From positions 26,696,001 through 26,760,000 of the forward strand of contig NC_135064.1 of NCBI RefSeq assembly GCF_051401765.1: 64,000 nucleotides of DNA. The letters are read 5' to 3'. The notes below the pieces were generated by a model. It saw only the letters and a program-made list of their open reading frames with translations, was not told where the DNA came from and made no database searches. Below are positions 26,501 to 33,048 of this stretch, piece by piece (the first letter of the stretch is position 1; every line of letters begins with the position of its first letter). The translations under genes and the position numbers were made by a program. This stretch comes from Calliopsis andreniformis. Its lineage: Eukaryota > Arthropoda > Insecta > Hymenoptera > Andrenidae.

Positions 26501-29500
26501 GTTTAACAACCGTGATTTTAAATATATATATTGTGTTGTATATATTCGATATTTTTGGATAATTAATACGACTGTCGCACCTTTCTCGCACGATGTACGG
26601 TTTCAGTGAATTCGATACTTTCCACCCACACTATTCGCTTTGCATTCGTTTATTGAACTACTACTTTCCGATAATTCATCTGTAGATACTAAATTCTCAA
26701 AATGTACATGTTTCTCTCAAAATTCCTAACTAAAAGAACGAAAAGACTGCATGCATCCCGAGTACCAATCACGTTATAACAAATGGTAGATTTAATAATA
26801 CAAAAGAGGAATATATTTTGAATAACTAAACAACTCGATATTGTAGTTAAGGTTTTTCTTATCAAGTACATTTTCTAGAAATAAGTAGTTTATACTCTAG
26901 TTTATACATTAGTAACCCCGAAGTAATTTTTTGATCTAATAACGTAAATTGAAATTTTTGCTACATCCAGCATGTAGTGTTCATTTAGTGTCTTCTTGCA
27001 CTCAAGTAGTCCAGATATATAATCGTATTATATAATTATCCATTCATAGTTGTATTATCGCACGTGAAGATGAAAGTTTTTTAAAGACTACGTCCAAGAT
27101 ACGAGAACACTTGTTTTAACTGTGTATATCTTTTTACACCCCCAGACTAAAGTATATCTATCCGTAATCTCTGATCTCTGATACTTTGACGCATGCGATA
27201 CCTTTATTCTTTAATTTTTCTCATCGTTAACTTCCTCTGCTTGCATTGCTATGCGTACTAACTACTGGTTCTGAAGGGAGGTCACAGTGGTGTACCTCGG
27301 CCACGGACAATTCTCGAGGATTACACCTCGTCAGAACCAACGCTTGGCTCTTCAACAAGACCCGAACCACTGCCACGAAATATACAGGTAAAAATTTGTC
27401 TTGAGTACGGACTCAGAAGAAATGTATAAAAAAAAAAAAAACAAATTCCCCTGTACATTGAATACCAATGTCTCTGCCAATCGTTCACGAGTTTTGGGAG
27501 CGTTCGAAATACCATTCCTAAAGCACTTTTTTTAAACTGTTCACACGTTCTCTGACGGGAGCAAGAAGAAACGCAACAACGACGCGTAAGAATGCCCATT
27601 CGACGGGTATACGATAAATCTTGCGAACGGTATTTAAAAGAAATGAAAGAAAGAATTGAATTTTATCTTCACCATTCGTTAACATAGTTACTACTATTTT
27701 TTTCTTTATTTTTGTTTGTATTTACAATTGGTGGACGTAATTTACATAGCTATCACGATGTTACGTTTGCCGTCGGAGCTTGAGAATCTAGGAAGCTTTT
27801 ATTTCTTGTTTACACAGTATTAGATGACTGCGTATTAGTGGTGTACGGTTAATTGCATGACGTAAAGTAAATGCATAGCACGCGAGAGTTAATCGCAGAG
27901 TATATCGTTTGATTCTTATGAGTAAACGTTCCTAAGACTGTTATGGATCTTTACGACTACACATATAGTATGTTAAACGAAAGCTAGGCTTTCGTTTAGA
28001 AGTATTCAGTACCGTAGCGAAGTAGACGTAGTTCTCTTTCCAACTATCTTAATTTAAAGTACTTTTATTAACACATAATTCTTCTCGGTATAACCCTAAC
28101 AATTTCCTCGATCTTTATGTTAAGGAAAACGATCATAAAATCCTCACTGAAATTCCTACTCAACCCGATTCTTTAGGGTACAGTGCACCTTAGGGTGGCG
28201 ATGAACCCTGCTGCACTCTTTCAATTTCCTTGAATGTAACAATACTTCAAGATTAATGTCTCTGCACATTTAAGCCGCTCGTCGATACATCGACGCTTTA
28301 ATTGTCGTCCCTTTATTCCACTTTCTCTTAGAGCAACGACTCTAGCGAGGAGACAGTCCATCGTAGCAATATCACCGCGGATCCAAGTCCATCTGATGTG
28401 ACGACCGATAACGAGAACAAGCACAACTCCTCCGAGGAGGCTTGGACCGACGTGAACCTAAACGAGGATGGGGACACGATCCCGATCACAAATCAGAGAG
28501 AAGATCCGCGGAATATTCATAATATGGCTCATTCTCGCGGTAAGATTTTTTTATATTGACTATACTAGTAAAATATAGCCCATTATTTGAATTATAGAAT
28601 AGAATCCATTATAGAATTGTAACCCATACCCACTGTGCACCGCGAAGAGATTTTAAAGTGTCAAAGTTGACCAATTTTTGTCCAAAATTTTGTCTGTGCC
28701 ATAATTTGTTTGAGCAGTATCTTGTGAAGCTTTTATTTGTACGATGCACAGGTGACATCCAGGACAGCGAAGGCAACGTTTTGGAGCAGGAGATGCTCGG
28801 AAACGCGGAACGTGGAGAAAAACCATCCACAGAGATCTCCGTGGTTCGCGTACCAGACAGACTGGTGGTAACCTCAGCGTCACCGAGACCCGATGATCTA
28901 CCGATCAAAGGGCTCGTCGATCATCTGCCTGTACCGACGCCTTCGCGCGAAGCGTCCCTCACGCAAAAGCTAGAAATGGCACTGGGCTCCGTTTGTCCGC
29001 TGCTACGAGAAATCATGGTGGACTTCGCACCATTCCTGTCGAAGACACTTGTCGGCTCTCATGGACAGGAGTTACTAATGGAAGGAAAAGGTAAAAGCAT
29101 ACCGATCGATCGATCACTTTATACCGTTTGACGTTAGCGCTTTCTAATGCCTCTACGAACATGTCGAAGAATCAACTTACCCAGTATATTCGGGTTCAAT
29201 CATCTTTGATTGAATTCGGTGTAATAACGACATCAGTTTTTGCGGCATAAAGAGTATTAAAAGTGGTTACTAAAATTGATAGAGAAATAAAACAGATAAG
29301 GCACAATCGTGTAACGTATTCAGAAGAGTTTAGATATGTGCTGGCGATAAATAAAATTCGTGAAAGCTTCATGGGTACGTGGAATCCGGCAAGATTTTCG
29401 TCACTTTTATCGTCGATCTTCTTCTCGTTCCTTTCCTTTTTTGCGTGGTTTTAGTTCATCCCACTGGAGGTATTCAAATTAGTCACTTTATAGTTTCGCT

Positions 29501-31210
29501 TAGAAAGGCGTATTCCGGATAATCGTCGAACATTTGTATTCACGTTGCGCGAGCAGTCTGTGGCACTTCGCGGGGATTTTATATTCGTGGAACGTAGCGA
29601 ATGACAGTCGTGCCACAGTATCGATGCACTTTATTTTTAACAACGCTCGAAGCGATACATTGAGCGTTGTTTATAAATCACTCGACCGTCTATGTCTCTT
29701 CTATGCCTTTCTCGTTCGTCTCCTGCCTCTTCTCATGTCCCATCTATATATTTACAACCGAAGCCAGGGCTTTTTGCTCCTTTCACGCATCTGCAACCTT
29801 CGTTTCCGTCTTCATTTTGTACGCGTTTAACGATTCGCTCGTCTTCTTGATTGCTAGGTCTGACCACCTTCAAAAACAGCAACTCGGTGGTAGAACTGGT
29901 GATGCTACTTTGTTCCCAAGAATGGCAGAACTCCTTGCAGAAACATGCGGGCCTCGCTTTCATCGAGCTCATTAACGAGGGAAGGTAAGAAGGCCTCATT
30001 ATGATCATCGTTAGAACGACAGAGTTATAGGGCATGCAGTAAACCGCAGCTAAACATTCGCCGTTCGTGTCGTAAAAGTTTACGTTTATGTTGCGCCACA
30101 GGTTACTGTCTCACGCAATGAAGGATCATATAGTCAGAGTGGCGAACGAGGCTGAATTCATCCTGAACCGAATGAGAGCGGACGATGTATTGAAACATGC
30201 TGACTTCGAGGTACTTGCCCTTACATTTTTACCCTCCACAGTTCATTTTTGTATCAATACATATTCCCTACATGGTCTCGACTGGTTCTGAAGCTAGACT
30301 AATGATACTTATCGTAAACGTTTCATCTTAGTCTCAGTGCGCACAGACGTTACTCGACCGACGGGAAGAAGAACGAATGTGCGATCATCTGATCACAGCT
30401 GCGCGAAGACGAGACAACGTAATCGCTAGCAGGTTGCTCGAAAAAGTCCGAAATATCCTGTCGAACAAACATGGTGCTTGGGGGTACATGGATCCAATGG
30501 CTGCAAAGTAAGTTGCACCTTTGTACAAACACTTGTCTGATAATAATTTGTTGAAAACACTTAAATAATACATATAGACAGCAAAACACTGTATAGGGTG
30601 TACCATAATAACACCTCAAATCTTAAAATGTGATTTCATCTTACTGCACCCTACGTAAAACCTGCAAATATTTGATGGCAGGTTGGCCGAATACTGGAAG
30701 CTAGATGCTTGGGAGGATGATGCACGTAGACGTAAGCGTTTCGTGCACAATCCACTAGGCTCGAGCCATCCCGAAGCTACACTGAAGGCGGCCCTGGAAC
30801 ATGGTGCACCCGAGGATGCGATCCTACAAGCGCGTGAAGAATTTCACGCGCACCTCGCAGCCTCGCGTGCACATCAACAACAATTGCAGTCGGCGGATCT
30901 GATGGACGACAGCGAGCTGTTGTCAGACGACAGGGACCTCGACAATGACCTGACAGGTTAGTTCCTTGGTTTAGTTTCGTTTCTGTATCAAGCGATGCAT
31001 GACGGACTACCTGCATGTTCGTGCCGCACAAACAGTAATACACCTAGGCTACAACGTGATGGTATTGTGTTAGGCCCGGTGAACATCAGCACGAAAGGAA
31101 AATTGATCGCACCAAGTATCGTGGCTCCTGGTATTATCTCCGTCACATCCACGGAACTGTACTTCGAGGTGGATGAAGACGACCCAGAGTTCAAGAAGAT
31201 CGACAGTGAG
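8439..31210 (+). CDS. Nbea: Neurobeachin / rugose (BEACH-domain vesicle-traffic scaffold and PKA anchor), partial: 35 exons
   Basis: Orthologue of Drosophila rugose (rg, DAKAP550) and vertebrate NBEA/LRBA. These are very large cytoplasmic and Golgi-associated proteins that act in membrane-protein trafficking and synapse function and anchor PKA in NBEA/rg. The 35 exons listed separately join without a frame break into 2,424 codons. Domain order in this fragment: armadillo-like lead (1-108), concanavalin A/LamG-like domain (about 110-300), DUF4704 armadillo-like region (about 350-830), acidic disordered linker (about 870-1455), DUF4800 (about 1480-1740), second disordered linker with a His/Asn tract (1763-2036), DUF1088 (about 2105-2270) and the first strands of the PH domain (about 2380-2424). 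Diagnostic strings include [27 protein letters not shown] and GSHGQELL. The start codon is upstream, and PH-BEACH-WD40 is not seen before the window ends. The coordinates span exons and introns. Confidence 0.96.
8656..8756 (+). CDS. Nbea: Neurobeachin exon 2 of window
   Basis: Acceptor tcctatag, donor gtaaga. It encodes [27 protein letters not shown], nearly identical to the vertebrate [20 protein letters not shown]. It is 101 nt and returns the frame to phase 0. Read-through of the donor gives a Lys-rich tail that is intron. Confidence 0.95.
8926..9021 (+). CDS. Nbea: Neurobeachin exon 3 of window
   Basis: Acceptor accgtag, donor gtaagt. It has 32 codons, [20 protein letters not shown] and [12 protein letters not shown], matching human [28 protein letters not shown]. 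A gtagg at 9009 inside the exon is an alternative-looking donor but would break the frame. Confidence 0.93.
9022..9461 (+). other. Neurobeachin intron (440 bp)
   Basis: AT-rich intron between exons 3 and 4. No repeat, RNA gene or second frame was recognised. Confidence 0.8.
9462..9583 (+). CDS. Nbea: Neurobeachin exon 4 of window (start of ConA/LamG-like domain)
   Basis: Acceptor ttatcgtag, donor gtgagt. It encodes [20 protein letters not shown] and then [20 protein letters not shown], with the final TG of a Cys codon shared with the next exon. Human has [25 protein letters not shown]. This begins the concanavalin A-like lectin fold of neurobeachins. Confidence 0.95.
9584..10232 (+). other. 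Neurobeachin intron (649 bp)
   Basis: Intron between exons 4 and 5. Ordinary AT-rich sequence; nothing else recognised. Confidence 0.8.
10233..10359 (+). CDS. Nbea: Neurobeachin exon 5 of window (ConA/LamG-like domain)
   Basis: Acceptor ggttttag, donor gtacat. It completes Cys and reads [20 protein letters not shown] and [20 protein letters not shown], almost colinear with human [20 protein letters not shown]. It is 127 nt and ends in phase 0. Confidence 0.95.
10479..10598 (+). CDS. Nbea: Neurobeachin exon 6 of window (ConA/LamG-like domain)
   Basis: Acceptor tttcgcag, donor gtaagt. It has 40 codons, [20 protein letters not shown] then [20 protein letters not shown], matching human [25 protein letters not shown]. 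Confidence 0.95.
10762..10908 (+). CDS. Nbea: Neurobeachin exon 7 of window (ConA/LamG-like domain)
   Basis: Acceptor cttgcag, donor gtacgt. It has 49 codons, with [20 protein letters not shown] and [13 protein letters not shown], ending LGPGYK as in vertebrates. Confidence 0.95.
10909..11583 (+). other. Neurobeachin intron (675 bp)
   Basis: Intron between exons 7 and 8. An open frame beginning at 11479 runs from the intron into exon 8 and on through the alternative donor, but its intronic part is not coding. No other feature was seen. Confidence 0.8.
11584..11640 (+). CDS. Nbea: Neurobeachin exon 8 of window, short form
   Basis: Acceptor tgttcgcag; donor gtgagt directly after the AGG codon. 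It has 19 codons, [19 protein letters not shown], joining to VLYDGKL in the next exon exactly as human STFKFKSESDIHLAEHHKQ|VLYDGKL does. A second donor lies 51 nt further on (separate entry). Confidence 0.9.
11641..11691 (+). CDS. Nbea: Alternative 17-codon extension of neurobeachin exon 8
   Basis: Between the donor gtgagt at 11641 and a second good donor gtaagc at 11692 lie 51 nt. They stay open and in frame, reading [17 protein letters not shown]. Using the second donor would insert 17 acidic, polar residues in the ConA-like domain just before VLYDGKL and keep the reading frame. The human protein has no such insert. Seen directly: both donors and the open frame. Inferred: that it is an alternatively spliced segment. 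Confidence 0.5.
11692..12547 (+). other. Neurobeachin intron (about 0.86 kb)
   Basis: Intron after exon 8. AT-rich; a short open frame at 11826-12029 is intronic and matches nothing known. The acceptor ttttatag precedes exon 9. Confidence 0.8.
12548..12688 (+). CDS. Nbea: Neurobeachin exon 9 of window (end of ConA/LamG-like domain)
   Basis: It has 47 codons, [20 protein letters not shown] then [20 protein letters not shown] and PHALMLQ. Human has [47 protein letters not shown]. Donor gtacga. Confidence 0.96.
12791..12936 (+). CDS. Nbea: Neurobeachin exon 10 of window (start of DUF4704)
   Basis: Acceptor atttctag, donor gtaaat. It reads [20 protein letters not shown] and [11 protein letters not shown], followed by a variable loop ([17 protein letters not shown]) and a split Cys codon. 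The core is almost identical to vertebrates ([19 protein letters not shown]). Confidence 0.95.
13032..13245 (+). CDS. Nbea: Neurobeachin exon 11 of window (DUF4704 armadillo-like)
   Basis: Acceptor aatttcag, donor gtatcg. It reads [40 protein letters not shown] and ends [10 protein letters not shown]. It is 214 nt and returns to phase 0. Equivalent to human LLAFLVELLKSSVAMQEQMLGGKGFLVIGYLLE. Confidence 0.94.
13246..15151 (+). other. Neurobeachin intron (1.9 kb)
   Basis: AT-rich intron between exons 11 and 12. It holds an unusually long chance-like frame (14415-14849, 144 codons) and a minus-strand frame (14852-15067). Neither has splice support or a known match, so they are not annotated. 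A decayed mobile element around 14.4-15.1 kb cannot be excluded. Confidence 0.7.
15152..15374 (+). CDS. Nbea: Neurobeachin exon 12 of window (DUF4704)
   Basis: Acceptor acatggcag, donor gtaaat. It reads [40 protein letters not shown] and [20 protein letters not shown], up to ITPKGL. Vertebrate: LCDHILFNPAIWIHTPAKVQ. It leaves in phase 1. Confidence 0.96.
15448..15590 (+). CDS. Nbea: Neurobeachin exon 13 of window (DUF4704)
   Basis: Acceptor ttttacag, donor gtaatt. After the split Asp codon it reads [20 protein letters not shown] and [20 protein letters not shown], ending YLTTIHE. Human [36 protein letters not shown] is colinear. Confidence 0.96.
15666..15856 (+). CDS. Nbea: Neurobeachin exon 14 of window (DUF4704)
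   Basis: Acceptor tttcatag; donor gtatgt after CACAA. It reads [40 protein letters not shown] and [13 protein letters not shown]. The Lys codon is split with exon 15. A frame running past the donor to 15902 is intron read-through. Confidence 0.95.
15932..16040 (+). CDS. Nbea: Neurobeachin exon 15 of window (DUF4704)
   Basis: Acceptor caattacag, donor gtaccc. It reads [20 protein letters not shown] then [16 protein letters not shown], corresponding to human KVEIMHTHSLFTLLGERLMLHTNTVTVTTYNTLYE. Confidence 0.94.
16118..16199 (+). CDS. Nbea: Neurobeachin exon 16 of window (DUF4704)
   Basis: Acceptor gattttcag, donor gtaaga. It reads [27 protein letters not shown] with the first base of a Met codon. 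Human: ILTEQVCTQVVHKPHPEPDS. It leaves in phase 1. Confidence 0.92.
16301..16617 (+). CDS. Nbea: Neurobeachin exon 17 of window (DUF4704)
   Basis: Acceptor catttcag, donor gtaaat. It has 106 codons including [57 protein letters not shown] and [19 protein letters not shown]. All are colinear with vertebrate neurobeachin. Confidence 0.97.
16683..16904 (+). CDS. Nbea: Neurobeachin exon 18 of window (end of DUF4704, start of linker)
   Basis: Acceptor ttgttcag, donor gtcaga. It begins [20 protein letters not shown] (human VTYEAHKEYLAKMYEEYQRQ), keeps STISG, then becomes Gln/Asn/His-rich ([20 protein letters not shown]). Phase 0 at both ends. Confidence 0.92.
17031..18711 (+). CDS. Nbea: Neurobeachin exon 19 of window: 1.68-kb acidic disordered linker
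   Basis: Acceptor gtttttttag, donor gtgaga. It has 560 codons with no stop, dominated by Glu, Ser, Thr and Asp (for example [20 protein letters not shown]) with no predicted fold. It stands where vertebrate NBEA has its poorly conserved acidic linker containing the PKA RII anchoring helix. I cannot point to that helix with confidence; amphipathic candidates include the stretch around [19 protein letters not shown]. It ends with a basic Pro/Ser patch ([15 protein letters not shown]) before DUF4800. The minus-strand frames over this exon are shadows of its GAN-rich codons. Confidence 0.92.
18792..18957 (+). CDS. Nbea: Neurobeachin exon 20 of window (start of DUF4800)
   Basis: Acceptor gctattacag, donor gtacgg. 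After a split Glu codon it reads [20 protein letters not shown] then [20 protein letters not shown] and [14 protein letters not shown]. Human: [40 protein letters not shown]. Confidence 0.96.
19054..19207 (+). CDS. Nbea: Neurobeachin exon 21 of window (DUF4800)
   Basis: Acceptor cttatttcag, donor gtatgt. It reads [40 protein letters not shown] and [12 protein letters not shown], nearly identical to human [28 protein letters not shown]. Confidence 0.97.
19320..19499 (+). CDS. Nbea: Neurobeachin exon 22 of window (DUF4800)
   Basis: Acceptor cattcatag; donor gtttgt, a GT donor that departs from gtaagt. It has 60 codons, [31 protein letters not shown] core and [20 protein letters not shown]. Joining to [12 protein letters not shown] in exon 23 rebuilds the conserved [15 protein letters not shown] string, which supports the odd donor. 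Confidence 0.93.
19500..20275 (+). other. Neurobeachin intron (776 bp)
   Basis: Very AT-rich intron between exons 22 and 23. No other feature was recognised. Confidence 0.8.
20276..20416 (+). CDS. Nbea: Neurobeachin exon 23 of window (DUF4800)
   Basis: Acceptor cttctatag, donor gtatgt. It has 47 codons: [20 protein letters not shown] followed by a variable Gln/Ser/Arg-rich stretch, [20 protein letters not shown] and GAQTSPK. Human has [20 protein letters not shown]. Confidence 0.93.
20594..20701 (+). CDS. Nbea: Neurobeachin exon 24 of window (DUF4800)
   Basis: Acceptor ttttatag, donor gtatgt. It has 36 codons, [20 protein letters not shown] and [16 protein letters not shown]. Human: [34 protein letters not shown]. 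Confidence 0.96.
20796..20967 (+). CDS. Nbea: Neurobeachin exon 25 of window (end of DUF4800)
   Basis: Acceptor tgattgcag, donor gtaaga. It reads [20 protein letters not shown] and [12 protein letters not shown], then a Pro/Ser/Gln linker to PGSPS. Human: [30 protein letters not shown]. It leaves in phase 1. Confidence 0.96.
21239..21588. mobile_element. Fold-back inverted-repeat element (MITE-like)
   Basis: The left end begins gggtatgcgtccacttgaga; the reverse complement of the right end begins gggtacatgttcacttaaga. The two arms stay alignable for well over 100 bases (shared aactatc, tctcag, taatgagactt and atgcctcat blocks), so the whole element could fold on itself. The centre is a perfect 21-nt palindrome at 21436-21456. 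There is no coding capacity. Target-site duplication is not clear: the left flank is ..att and the right flank ttgag.., so the superfamily is left open. Arm divergence suggests an old copy. Confidence 0.7.
22034..23052 (-). CDS. Possible small antisense spliced ORF in a neurobeachin intron
   Basis: Minus strand, candidate exons 22957-23052 (ATG start, [20 protein letters not shown] then [12 protein letters not shown], donor gtaata), 22613-22777 (acceptor ggtttag, 55 codons including [20 protein letters not shown], donor gtaagg), 22406-22425 (20 nt, donor gtaaac) and 22034-22091 (stop TAG). Together they give about 112 residues with phases that fit. The first two exons are the better part; the last two are weak. 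I recognise no family. The same segment also has open readings on the plus strand (for example from 22621, [20 protein letters not shown]), so it may be chance. Confidence 0.22.
23916..24287 (+). CDS. Nbea: Neurobeachin exon 26 of window: His/Asn-rich linker, symmetric phase 1-1
   Basis: Acceptor ggttcctcag, donor gtaact. Joining from phase 1 it reads [29 protein letters not shown], an (Ala-Asn) run made of a gccaat tandem repeat at about 24008-24038, then His/Asn-rich stretches such as [18 protein letters not shown], ending RNSGVGLQ. It has 123 full codons with no stop, and both ends are phase 1, so skipping it would keep the frame. The acceptor is ctcagcag, a tandem NAG pair that would include or drop one Ala codon. 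No vertebrate equivalent. A long minus-strand frame here is a shadow. Confidence 0.82.
24288..25983 (+). other. Neurobeachin intron (1.7 kb)
   Basis: Intron between exons 26 and 27. A CA/TG-rich microsatellite-like patch lies at about 24781-24830. Frames reading out of exon 26 past its donor (to 24523) are Phe/Ser/Leu-rich read-through. Nothing else recognised. Confidence 0.75.
25984..26114 (+). CDS. Nbea: Neurobeachin exon 27 of window (second linker)
   Basis: Acceptor gtgttcccag, donor gtaagt. After a split Gly codon it reads [20 protein letters not shown] then [20 protein letters not shown] and STK. It is acidic and low in conservation; the phase fits both neighbours. The longer frame starting at 25863 is intron read-in. 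Confidence 0.87.
26115..27276 (+). other. Neurobeachin intron (1.2 kb)
   Basis: AT-rich intron. It ends with a perfect TACTAAC branch-point-like string at 27256-27262, 14 bases before the AG at 27275-27276. No other feature. Confidence 0.75.
27277..27387 (+). CDS. Nbea: Neurobeachin exon 28 of window (second linker)
   Basis: It has 37 codons, [20 protein letters not shown] and [17 protein letters not shown]. The acceptor gttctgaag has a poor pyrimidine tract but a perfect TACTAAC upstream; the donor is gtaaaa. Length and phase (0 to 0) fit both sides, and skipping it would also keep the frame. Confidence 0.75.
27388..28331 (+). other. Neurobeachin intron (944 bp) with a short perfect hairpin
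   Basis: Intron between exons 28 and 29. It contains an 11-bp perfect inverted repeat with a 3-base loop at 27974-27998 (TAAACGAAAGC / GCTTTCGTTTA). The stem is too short for a microRNA precursor. No other feature. Confidence 0.75.
28332..28539 (+). CDS. Nbea: Neurobeachin exon 29 of window (second linker)
   Basis: Acceptor tttctcttag, donor gtaaga. It reads [40 protein letters not shown] and [20 protein letters not shown], ending NIHNMAHSR. Disordered, acidic, with several Asn-Xaa-Ser/Thr. It leaves in phase 1. Confidence 0.88.
28752..29090 (+). CDS. Nbea: Neurobeachin exon 30 of window (start of DUF1088)
   Basis: Acceptor cgatgcacag, donor gtaaaa. The first two thirds are linker ([20 protein letters not shown]). 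It then enters the conserved block [20 protein letters not shown] and [24 protein letters not shown], as human [43 protein letters not shown]. Phase 1 to 1. Confidence 0.95.
29091..29857 (+). other. Neurobeachin intron (767 bp)
   Basis: Intron between exons 30 and 31; acceptor gattgctag. Frames at 29534-29975 run through it and into exon 31 out of phase. No independent feature. Confidence 0.8.
29858..29984 (+). CDS. Nbea: Neurobeachin exon 31 of window (DUF1088)
   Basis: Donor gtaaga. It reads [20 protein letters not shown] and [21 protein letters not shown]. Human: [36 protein letters not shown]. The Arg codon is split with exon 32. Confidence 0.97.
30102..30210 (+). CDS. Nbea: Neurobeachin exon 32 of window (DUF1088)
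   Basis: Acceptor gcgccacag, donor gtactt. It reads [20 protein letters not shown] and [16 protein letters not shown], against human [36 protein letters not shown]. Confidence 0.97.
30332..30507 (+). CDS. Nbea: Neurobeachin exon 33 of window (DUF1088)
   Basis: Acceptor ttcatcttag, donor gtaagt. It reads [40 protein letters not shown] and [18 protein letters not shown]. Human: [51 protein letters not shown]. Confidence 0.96.
30682..30956 (+). CDS. Nbea: Neurobeachin exon 34 of window
   Basis: Acceptor gatggcag, donor gttagt. It reads [40 protein letters not shown] and an acidic end, [16 protein letters not shown]. Human: [38 protein letters not shown]. Phase 1 at the end. Confidence 0.96.
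31074..31210 (+). CDS. Nbea: Neurobeachin exon 35 of window (start of PH domain)
   Basis: Acceptor attgtgttag, donor gtaagt. It reads [20 protein letters not shown] and [25 protein letters not shown], matching human [39 protein letters not shown]. It ends in phase 0. The next conserved exon (vertebrate VLAYTEGLHGKWMFSEIRAV) was not found in the remaining 32.8 kb. Confidence 0.96.
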
Positions 31211-32327
31211 GTAAGTGAAGGAATATTGTCTGGCTGCATGCGATATTCTACTTACAATCTTCAACTGTGATTTACGGGGAGCTTAGAATTCGCATTCTGA
31301 CTTCTGTAATACTTTTATTGAGGCAAGAATGGTTTTTTCTGAAATATTAGTACAGTTATACTTCTATGCAGAGGTTGCACTTTCTTTGAAACGTAAAAAA
31401 CAGTCTAGAATTCGAGCACTTACTACTTTTGTAATCGTATTTTCTTGCTCGCATTTATCACCTGTCACACACAATCTTAATAATTAATCACTATGTCAGT
31501 CCCTCTGGGTTAAGATACGGTCTATTACATGCATTTGGAGCAACTTGTTGCATTTGCAAAGCTATCTTCTTAAAATATGGTTAGCAGTCAGGTCCGCAGA
31601 TAACGTTACCTCGTACTGAAATCCAAGACCATGCAGAAAAGTATTTTACTCGGGAAGATCGAGCTTTTACGAAGTATGTTTTTACAAACACATCTGCATA
31701 TATATTAGTACTCAAATATAATGTCATAAACATACTGCAAATTCAATCTCTTCGAATTGCGTAAAAGACTCCTTCCTACGTGTAGCTTATTAACTTTCTA
31801 TGCGTTCTCATTCGCGAAGATGCGCAGGTCCAGTGCTGGAAGAGGTCTCCTGTAGTAAACGATATTAATCACAGCCTGCACCGAGGAATTTGAATAAATG
31901 TGAATCATAAATGATGAGACGTGGCGAAAGCTTCCACGATACTGACCTGGCTTGACTGCCTCTGGGTTAGAATTGGTTCGGACATGTCCTTGTCTATCAG
32001 CGTCCATAATGTAGTCACGTACCGCGAAGGTGGTCACCCTAAGGGAAAAAAGAGAGAGGTAGAGATAAGGGACGGGAACCGAGAGAGAAGGCCTGGAAAG
32101 AACTAGAGGCCGATTATCATATATCGGTCGTAGATCTCGCGTTTGTATAACTAGGGAATAAAACAAACAGGGAAGGGCCCCATGGGGTCGGCCGATCTTC
32201 AGGGTCGGCAATTATGAGCCCCCCGCGGGGCCCGGTATCTACCTACCCACCTTCTCTCTCTCTTCCTCTCTCTTTCTTTTCAACTTCCATCGCTGTGCCA
32301 CGTACTAACCACACATCGGTGGCATAG
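31211..32327 (+). other. Intron segment after neurobeachin exon 35
   Basis: It starts with donor gtaagt. It holds a purine-rich stretch at about 32040-32105 and a C/T-rich tract at about 32240-32290 before the candidate exon at 32328. No conserved coding string recognised. Confidence 0.7.
32303..32327 (+). promoter_or_regulatory. Strong-looking branch point and acceptor
   Basis: TACTAAC at 32303-32309 matches the optimal branch-point sequence. It is 18 bases before a catag acceptor ending at 32327. A long C/T-rich run precedes it (32240-32290), although the run is upstream of the branch point and not between branch point and AG. Confidence 0.45.
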
Positions 32328-32510
32328 GTGAACAGACAGCTCCTCAGGAATGCACTCGAACTACCACACTTTCCAACCTATCTAGTAACTATGCCACGTC
32401 CACTACGACATCCTGTTTATGCGATTCCTGACAATTCGATGGGAACGGATGGATCGGAGAACATCTCGACGAACGAATTCCGCGATCCATACTTGGCAAA
32501 AATGCCGTGA
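32328..32510 (+). CDS. Candidate alternative terminal exon of neurobeachin (truncated isoform)
   Basis: From the acceptor at 32327 the frame is phase 0, the phase needed after exon 35. It stays open for 60 codons, reading VNRQLLRNALELPHFPTYLV, TMPRPLRHPVYAIPDNSMGT and DGSENISTNEFRDPYLAKMP, then TGA at 32508-32510. A poly(A)-type ATTAAA follows at 32539-32544. Spliced to exon 35 it would end the protein inside the PH domain, without BEACH or WD40. It could instead be an unrelated exon or chance; I recognise no family. The splice context and the coding-like composition are seen; the isoform is inferred. Confidence 0.4.
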   Translation: MNRQLLRNALELPHFPTYLVTMPRPLRHPVYAIPDNSMGTDGSENISTNEFRDPYLAKMP

Positions 32511-32886
32511 AAGTTTTACGTTTCATAAACATGTCTCGATTAAAATATGAACGAATGGCTTGCGTTTCTTTTTCTGTTACCGAGGCCATTTGTTCGTTAC
32601 TGGTACTTACTTAGCGGAGTCTGAACTACCCATGTTAACGGCGTATAGAGTTCCTAGATAATCCCCTACCTACGCGTTTACTCATCTGTGATTTAATAGA
32701 AAAAGATGCTGATTTCACTTTAACAAGGGCTAGCATTTGTCTTCTGAATAGATCTGTATGCAATTCAGAATCATTCGGTGATATAATTTTAGGTGACTCC
32801 AGTTTTTAAAAAAAATACAAATTAATCAGCAAAAGATACTCATTCCTCGCTCTCGAATTCGTTACCATTTCCCAGAATATTCATCT

Positions 32887-33048
32887 TCATCCACGAGAAA
32901 GGTTCACCAAGTCCCGAGACACTGGATCGTCCAGTTCCAGGACAGTCACGAATTCCTCGCTTCCCGAGGAGTCGGTCGTGTCCACCTGTCGTCTCCGATA
33001 CATCTCGGACGTGGCGAGCTGCTCGTGAATAGGAGAGCACGAGCTCAT
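32887..33048 (-). CDS. Small minus-strand ORF with coding-like third-position bias, unknown
   Basis: ATG at 33046-33048, stop TGA at 32887-32889, 53 codons: MSSCSPIHEQLATSEMYRRR, QVDTTDSSGSEEFVTVLELD and DPVSRDLVNLSRG. Most codons in the middle end in G or C (gac acg acc gac tcc tcg), as in real exons of GC-rich insect genes, and the composition is protein-like. No family recognised. It overlaps out of frame a longer minus-strand frame (32840-33412) that is low-complexity. It could be one exon of an unseen gene or a chance frame. Confidence 0.25.
   Translation of the reverse strand: MSSCSPIHEQLATSEMYRRRQVDTTDSSGSEEFVTVLELDDPVSRDLVNLSRG

Noticed and set aside
27974..27998. Hairpin as a microRNA precursor
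   Set aside because: The stem is only 11 bp with a 3-base loop, too short for a Drosha/Dicer substrate.
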